Source: Oopsacas minuta (taxonomy: Eukaryota; Porifera; Hexactinellida; Lyssacinosida; Leucopsacidae). From it: DNA of 64,000 nucleotides. This document shows positions 57,782 to 64,000 of the stretch, one piece after another. The notes beneath the pieces are model-generated. The model was given only the letters and a program-made list of their open reading frames with translations. It made no database searches and had not been told where the DNA came from. The position numbers and the translations under genes were made by a program. Numbering within the stretch: the stretch's first letter is position 1; each line of letters opens with the position of its first letter. The stretch spans positions 310,001 through 374,000 of the forward strand of contig JAKMXF010000307.1 in assembly GCA_024704765.1 (NCBI GenBank), in the 5' to 3' direction.

Positions 57782-58010
57782 TACCTCACCCACCCTACAG
57801 TCCTGATTTAGCACCTTGCGACATCTGGTTGTTCCCTAGACTCAAAGATCAATTAGGTGGGAGGAGATTTTCGACTAATGAGGAGTTGAGACGGGCACTT
57901 TTCCAAGCGATCGGAGACATACCCAAAGAAGAGTGGAAAAATGTTTGATAATTGGTATACCAGAATGAAAAAATGTATAGATTATCAGGGAGAGTATTTC
58001 GAAAAATGTA
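57782..58010 (+). pseudogene. mariner transposase, C-terminal part
   Basis: On the plus strand: HPPYSPDLAPCDIWLFPRLK at 57785-57845 with the third catalytic Asp, then LGGRRFSTNEELRRALFQAI and the tail IDYQGEYFEK. A stop at 57946-57948 interrupts it. It lies immediately next to the N-terminal piece of a mariner on the opposite strand, so the two do not form one continuous gene. Confidence 0.78.
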
Positions 58011-58059
58011 CTAGTCAAATTTATGATTACTATCTGATATGTCGGTCAACGTCAAAAAT

Positions 58060-58345
58060 TTTCGAGTGCACCTCGTATCACCGATTGTGTCGTAATAAAT
58101 ATCTGATACAATACAACCGATTGTGCAATATTACAAATCTGATAAGATATCACTAATTGTGTCGTACGATTATAATGATTAGCGTTATGAGATTTCCTAC
58201 CACAATGATTTAACCTAAATTCAAAGCACAATGCATAGTTAAAGCAATAGGAGAACGATTTTCGTTAAATTAGACGAAAATCGTCCCCCCCCCGCATCAA
58301 TTCTGTATGGGGATCATTTTCCTCAAAACACAGTACTTCCAATCT
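58060..58345 (-). repeat. 35-bp tandem repeat and flanking sequence, copy 2 (inverted)
   Basis: In reverse complement it reads ACACAATTAGTGATATCTTA, then TCAGATTTGTAATATTGCAC, in about three units. Beyond this it matches 52920-53030 (TTTTGAGGAAAATGATCC at the far end). It carries an extra 50-60 bp not present in copy 1, including a hairpin. Confidence 0.78.
58255..58296. repeat. Perfect hairpin with C-run
   Basis: ACGATTTTCGT and ACGAAAATCGT form an 11-bp stem with an 8-base loop, followed by a run of C. Absent from the homologous sequence near 52940, so it is part of a small insertion. Confidence 0.75.
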
Positions 58346-59908
58346 GTATAACTGTGTTCCTCATCCATCGACTGTTTTAAACCTCTAAATCTAATCATCG
58401 ACTTTATTTACATAGTCAAAACAGTAAGAAATGATTGGATAATCGAATCATTTCTATCGCAAGTTTAGCTGTCCCTCATTCGTATCTTGCGAACATACTT
58501 TGAATGTATCATTTTAAGACCTTCGGATTTCATTTAAGCTTGAGCAAATTATGTCGCTAAAACAGCCCACAGAATAACAGCTACATCTTACTTGCCATCT
58601 AGCCTTGGAAGACAGAACGTCAATTAAGCGCTCCGAATATTAGACGACTCTATCGCTGCAGCTTTTCACGCTTCTAAATATGGTCAAGTTTCAGGAACAG
58701 TTCAGTTCATTAGCCATATATGTAGGGTACGAAAGATCTCAACATCAACAGAGCTAATAAAGACATCGGTCTGAACGACGAGCTTTCTAACCCCTACAGA
58801 ATAATGACTTCGATTTGTATTACTTTCAGATGTTGTGAAATGGATTAAAAAATGGGGAACTACACCCCAAAAGCAGGGTAAACAAACTTCAGAAAATTTA
58901 CCAGTTTTCCTATTCGTGTATTTTTCTAGAAAAGATAATCAACCATCTAACCCAAAATTCTTGTTCTACCCTATGTTCTTAGTTCATTCCTTTAAAACGA
59001 TCCAATCGAACACTACTTTGGGATCTACCGAATGATGAGCTGTGCCCTCAACTATGTTACATTTGGCCAGGTCTTACATAGTGAGAGGCAAATTAAAATT
59101 TCTGCAATTCTGAAATTGTCCTCCTTGAAATTGAGCTCAATCCCATAAAAAGGGTTTCAAAGTCATTTTCAATCTCTCCAGAATTTAGCGATGACAATAT
59201 AGCCGAATAAGATTTCAACGAGAGAGTGTTACATAGAGAGGAGACAACATTCGTGCTCGATACCTCAATTATTCACCTTAGCAGTATTGCCAGATAGACA
59301 CAATCTATATCTATGCGAATTAACTCACAAGATTGCCTTTAGACAATCTAATTACCAAAAATGACCCATTTCGAAGCTCAGTAAAGAGTAGATCACTGCA
59401 CATAAGTTTGCAAAACTTTGACGATGTGATATCAGGATGTTTTCCTACAAAATATCAAAATTATATTATTATACAGTTGCCGTTCAAGAGCAATAGTTGT
59501 AAATATGTAGTTTGATTTGTCAATATTCACCGTCAACTCGAATTTCAATGTTATGGCCACATCATAATACACAAATACACTCTATATCAACTTCCCATAT
59601 ATTGATAATACAATTTGATGTTATGTCAGAAGATTACGACAAATTTGAAATTGACCAAGTATTCATGAAGATATCATGACAAAATGTATTATCAGGGCAT
59701 GGCTAGTATGGTGGATACTATATGTTTCCATGGGATTGTTACGCCATCCTGACCCTATAAAAATTTTTGAATTTTAAACTGCTGAGGTATAAAGGTCCAG
59801 ATTGGTAGCGTAAAGCCAGGAACAAGCTCCAGTATCTGACAGAAGGCGATTAAATGGAATTTGGATAAACATTGGATAAGAAAAAAGAAAAAATTCTGTA
59901 CAAAGTAT
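58346..59908. other. No gene recognised
   Basis: AT-rich RhoGEF intron. The 66-codon frame at 58835-59035 has no motif. Confidence 0.4.
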
Positions 59909-60050
59909 GCTCGAGGCACATAGTGCCAAGTGTATCCTGTCACGTAGCGACGCAAACAATCAACAAATTTAGCTATTTAATACTCAAGCTAAATTGAGGC
60001 ACTAAGCAGTCGCGTAGCTACCTAGCGAGCGAAGTCCGCTGGTCCTGACA
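59909..60050 (+). repeat. Short dispersed repeat (SINE-like), copy 2
   Basis: Begins CGAGGCACATAGTGCCAAG and ends near TAGCGAGCGAAGTCCGCTGG. Aligns with 38712-38860. A related scrap with AGCAAGCGAATCGCGG lies near 60261-60276. Confidence 0.65.
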
Positions 60051-60770
60051 TGCATTTATGTTTCAAATCATTATAAAACTATCATAGCTTGATAAGTCAT
60101 AGTTGACATATTATGACAAATTTCAAATAAATGCTAGGGAAATGCTTTCAACAATTACAGTGGGATAATCGGTGATGTTAAATTCGAATTTTTGCTCAAT
60201 TGGAGACAAGAAGTGCCGAGCATGAGCGAAAACGAAGTGTAGCTTAACCGCGCAACGACAGCAAGCGAATCGCGGAAGTAATGGTTGATAGTTTGTTGTT
60301 TTACAAATGCACAATAAATAGAATCGGGAAGAAAAGAAGCATTTCTGAAACACAGAGCCCCCATATAAATCCTTCTGCCGAAAACGGTATCCCTGCCGAA
60401 ATTCACAAGTTACTGTGACGTAGGCAATCAGGGTTCCTGGGATCCTGGCGTTTTTCACCCGGGATTGGGTTATTTTACCCCGGGCTCCCTTGTTAAGATA
60501 TTAATGTAATGAATCGAGCATGGACTATTATTTTCATCAGCTGCTTACCTCTGCAACAATTTCCGAACAAACTTAATGACAACCATCGATACTCTTTGAT
60601 TCATTCGAAACAATGAGAGAAATAGTCACGATTAGTATACTAATATCACTAAAACATTAAAAGGAGATAAATAATATTACTCTATCATACTCTTTCTTCA
60701 TTCTATATACATAATTAGTAATTACTTTCGTACAAATTAATTCCTAAATATGGTTTTAACCCGTGATACA
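60051..60770. other. No gene recognised
   Basis: AT-rich, with a small GC-richer patch (60220-60480) holding the repeat scrap above and CCCGGGATTGGG near 60459. Confidence 0.35.
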
Positions 60771-60772
60771 TA

Positions 60773-60955
60773 CAGTGAAACCTTGTTAACACGAACACGA
60801 TTAATCTGAATTTCCGGATAACATGAAGAAATATTTAACAAAATAACGTACCTACAATGGATATTCAATTGGAAGTATTCCGGTTAATACGAACTCAGGA
60901 TAGAGAGAATTCATTTTGACAGTCCGTTGGTATTAGTATTAACGAGGTTCCAATT
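60773..60955. repeat. Short pogo/Tigger-type MITE
   Basis: Left CAGTGAAACCTTGTTAACAC preceded by TA; right in reverse complement TTGGAACCTCGTTAATACTA. The shared GGAACCTCGTTAA/GAAACCTTGTTAA ends are typical of Tigger-like elements. About 180 bp, no coding content. Confidence 0.65.
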
Positions 60956-61639
60956 TAATTATTCAATAAAAACATTTATAGGATAGAAATAGTTATATCA
61001 ATCCTGGGAGATTAGTTGTGGTTCTAAATTAAGGGATTGGAAAATGTCCCAAGATTGGGACCCTTTCATGAGGTCTTTTCTAAAGTCTTTTCATGAGGTA
61101 AGGTCATCTAACTGAGGAATCGTTACCTATGAATTCCCATTCCATAAAACAACATTTTTCACGTCTAGCTCAAATTAGAAGAGATATATTGAAAATATCA
61201 ACATAATGTGCTAGAATGTGAAGATACACAACTGACATTCCACAAGAATTATATGTAAGGTAATAATAATATGGCCAAACGAGTGAAAGCAGCTAGAATA
61301 TTCACATTTGGCAATGATCCAATATCTGATATCATCGGATAGTATGGTCTGTAAATTTATAAGAAGTGCATTGTAGTTAATCCGGATTCCAAGTTGATTA
61401 CTCGTATAATAGGAAATTCACAATTATGGAGTGAATCATGAGATGTATCATATTAAAAACTAGACAACTGTATCATGAAAATTGTAATATTTTTGTATTA
61501 AATTATAATTATATAAGTTCATATTTAAAATTTAATATAAAGCTCAATATTATGGATTATACCGTCTTTGATTACGCGAATACTGAAGTCATTTCGACTT
61601 GATTATATTAATCAAGGATAATGCACTCATGTCTCATTA
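60956..61639. other. No gene recognised
   Basis: AT-rich intron. Confidence 0.4.
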
Positions 61640-61818
61640 TTTCGAAGCTCAAGGGATCACGATAAATAATTCGATATATTGAAGCGGAGTTCCATATAAC
61701 CGATGTTATTTTATGTTAATTTGATTATTTAGGATTCATAAGAGACTATAATTTTGCCATTTAATAGTTCGATATATGCAGGTATTTCGATATATCCTGT
61801 TCGATATAGCGGGAGTTG
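61640..61818. repeat. Fragment of a pogo/Tigger-type element
   Basis: The right tip, in reverse complement, is CAGTCAACTCCCGCTATATC, next to TA, followed by repeated TTCGATATAT motifs (61668, 61769, 61787 and 61799). No matching left tip found. Confidence 0.5.
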
Positions 61819-62122
61819 ACTGTACTTAGATCTTAGAACTTGCATATCATATTCCACAAACATGACAAATTTCAAGTCCCAAGCTATTAGAATTTCCTCA
61901 AACTATTCTGAACATAAAAAACCATCGAAATGTAAAATGCACAACTGGCTCTATTTGGTGTGCCAACATTTCTGACGAATTAGCTTAATACGAAAAGAAG
62001 TGTAGAAAATATAGTAATATAAAAATAAAGATTAAGAAACTTGAAAGTAAATACTGTATAGAGGAAAATAAAAATATACAATATCTGAAATCAAAATGCA
62101 ATAGTCAATAGAATAAACTAAC

Positions 62123-62434
62123 CTGAAAAAATGAACCATGATACGAATGCAGAAAACGGGAACTCTCATATTTATTAGCACAATATAAAGCATACATATT
62201 GAAATTATGGAGATTGGAAATAAAGCAATGACATAGATCAGAGATTGTAGAGCACTGTTGTAATTCAGGGTAAAAAAAATCATGATGAAACATATATATA
62301 TCAAAAATATTTCCGAAAATGACAGAAATATGTTGCTTTAGTTCTGGAGGAGAGACACAACTTTTGATTGGCTTGAAGTAGCCATCAACAATCCTCCTCA
62401 ATGATTCCAAATAGTCAAATTCGGTAGAAACTAA
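62123..62434 (-). CDS. RhoGEF exon: N-terminal half of the DH domain
   Basis: A 312-bp exon (104 codons, phase 0 both sides). The frame opens LVSTEFDYLESLRRIVDGYF, the first conserved region of Dbl-homology domains, where the Glu of TE contacts the GTPase switch I. It continues ISVIFGNIFDIYMFHHDFFY (second conserved region) and ends SYHGSFFQ. The donor is CAG|gttagt. The acceptor is placed at 62434 because the preceding 90 bases on the minus strand are pyrimidine-rich and free of AG; an alternative acceptor four bases further gives 62430. It joins in phase to 21429-21695. Together they cover a DH domain of normal length. Earlier exons must lie upstream, beyond this exon toward or past 64000. 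Confidence 0.87.
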
Positions 62435-62650
62435 CTCAGTAAGTCCAAAAGTATCATGAAGAGACACAGCACACATGTGAAGTTGGTATATTGAATGAAT
62501 AAACAAAGGATTAAATATAAGTCAAACTCTAAGTTATGATTCAAAATCAAAATATAAATCGAAATCAAGGATGTCATGGCTACATACATAACAATAGGAA
62601 AGCAAATCATATGCAATTTAGGACTATAGCCGTTTGTCACTAGCATGAAG

Positions 62651-62770
62651 CAGGCCTGGGTAATCGAGTCTACGAGCCCGGCCAGAGCCCACGATTCGTT
62701 CGAGCCAAGGGTGATTCGAGCTTCTGATCGAAACGGAGAAACGAGGACAAGCCTATAGGTACAACTATAG
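62651..62770 (+). repeat. hAT-like repeat end, GC-rich
   Basis: Starts CAGGCCTGGGTAATCGAGTC and stays GC-rich for about 100 bp. Shares CAGGCCTGGG with 44765. The far end was not found. Confidence 0.4.
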
Positions 62771-64000
62771 AATCGGACACCCCACAACTTTTTTAATGTA
62801 GTCAAAAATCGCTATATGCACCGTTGAAGAACTCGTTGAGAGAAGCTGATAGAGCTTTCGAACTCAAAAATCGGATGGAAACTGACGAAGTTACGAAAAA
62901 TCTCCTAAATAAGGCAAATCCTATGGAGAAAATTGAATTAGCCACTATCTGAAATAATGCTGATGAATTCTATACAAACTATCATAGGAATGCACATTAA
63001 ATCAATCTTGCGGTTATCAACGCTTGCGTCAGATGATTGATTCTTTTATGAATTTATTAACTTGCGTAATTTGTAGTTATTACTATTAAGAACGGTCAGT
63101 TTAAACCTGGTGTGGCCTGGTTCCCAAAGGTGCGAAAACCTGGTCAACCGTGTATCTCGAAAACTATAATTCGCATCGCTTAGCTTTAAAAAGGAAAACG
63201 GTAGGTCTTGGCCTCATCTAGCCAAAAAATACCACTTGGACCACATCCAGCTATCCTAACAATAGGCGTTATGCACTATTAATGTTGCCAAATAATCATC
63301 AAGTACATTTCAAAGATATCTTAACTAAGATTCATTTGTTGCTTAGAAAAACACATCTTGAACTAAGATGAATGATAAAGACATTTCAGTATCACCAAAT
63401 TTACTCTGTTGGTGATACATATTAGTTGTTTAGTATATCCGTACATGCAGCTTCTTTACATAATGATTCTAGAGGTTTGTTACTAGCCTCACAGTCCCCA
63501 TTACAGCTATACAGTTAGTTTCCGGATACAAAGTGGCGTAACATGCTACCATGGGCGCAATTCCCGGGGAGACGGAGGAGGGAGTGTCCCCCCACTTTTG
63601 ATTAATTTGCGATGATGTACGGATTTTGCGATCATTTTCGTACCAAATCACAAGATTTTACAATTCGTCCCATAATTTATGGATCTATGCCCTTGTTTGC
63701 CAGCGCCATCCCTCGTTCATGTTCCAAGTTAATATATTTTGCTCATAATTTACACATTCTTTGCTAAGGTTAGTGTGGTTATAATGTAGTTTGTGCAAAT
63801 TGGGTTCCAGCACTGATTCCCATTATATTTTTCAGATTGGCCAAAGGAATATCCATAGGAAATACGTGGATTGTTAAACCCACCATGCACGATCCAACTT
63901 TATCGATTGCAACTGTTGTATGCAACAAAATTGCATCGTGTAAGGTGGCCTTTAGGTTATATTATACCTGTGTATGATTTGACTGAAATTCCCACAATTC
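62771..64000. other. No gene recognised; two odd patches
   Basis: At 62823-62950 a plus-strand frame reads LREADRAFELKNRMETDEVT, then NPMEKIELATI, and looks coding but is unassigned. At 63550-63600 GGGCGCAATTCCCGGGG and a C-run suggest the end of a dispersed repeat. The rest is AT-rich. Confidence 0.3.

Noticed and set aside
62032-62304. 90-codon hydrophobic minus-strand frame that could suggest a membrane protein
   Set aside because: It overlaps the DH exon in another frame and continues into its intron; the hydrophobicity reflects AT-rich sequence.
1-64000. tRNA, rRNA, CRISPR or operon structures
   Set aside because: None seen; the introns, splice sites and transposon content are eukaryotic.

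Overview
This is an AT-rich eukaryotic window, very probably from an arthropod. The density and variety of Tc1/mariner elements, together with two multi-copy gene families I associate with crustacean, insect and cnidarian genomes, would suit a copepod, but the sequence alone does not prove the species. There is no prokaryotic gene structure, and I found no rRNA, tRNA or CRISPR.

The only host gene I can support is a Dbl-family Rho guanine-nucleotide exchange factor on the minus strand. Two phase-0 exons (62123-62434 and 21429-21695) together encode a complete-looking DH domain of about 193 residues. They are separated by an intron of about 40.4 kb that fills most of the window. A further candidate exon (8204-8342) resembles the end of a PH domain. 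Almost everything else is transposon material inside this gene's introns.

Layout. 0.5-2.2 kb: decayed copy of an uncharacterised cysteine-rich family (minus). 4.2-5.5 kb: decayed DD37D (maT-like) element. 8.7-9.3 kb: 0.5-kb palindrome. 10.1-14.5 kb: a mariner split by a 3.1-kb element that has 369-bp inverted repeats, an 8-bp target duplication and a broken transposase-like gene. 15.6-17.8 and 34.2-36.5 kb: two nearly identical 2.2-kb elements in inverted orientation, carrying the same family as 0.5-2.2 kb. 18.1-19.1 kb: mariner fossil. 23.3-24.7 and 54.9-56.2 kb: two nearly identical Tc1-like copies in direct orientation. 25.2-26.5 kb: mariner. 28.1-29.1 kb: 1-kb palindrome. 30.05-33.15 kb: short pogo/Tigger-like element interrupted by a 2.4-kb hAT. 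33.8-34.1 kb: degenerate tandem repeat. 39.6-40.9 kb: DD37D element with an intact 342-codon transposase, the only full-length transposase here. 43.8-44.6 kb: internally deleted relative. 45.3-46.7 kb: mariner. 47.6-49.5 kb: CR1/L2-type LINE remnant. 50.0-50.7 kb: mariner 3' end. 52.2-54.6 kb: Ty3/gypsy integrase remnant. 57.3-58.0 kb: two mariner pieces in opposite orientation. Several short repeats lie throughout.

The best candidates for something under-described are the 3.1-kb element with long terminal repeats and the 2.2-kb element with AGGCCT ends. Both encode proteins that I read as RNase H-like transposase candidates outside the classical Tc1/mariner and hAT families. Both have recent copies that are already disabled, so they were probably moved in trans by an intact copy elsewhere.
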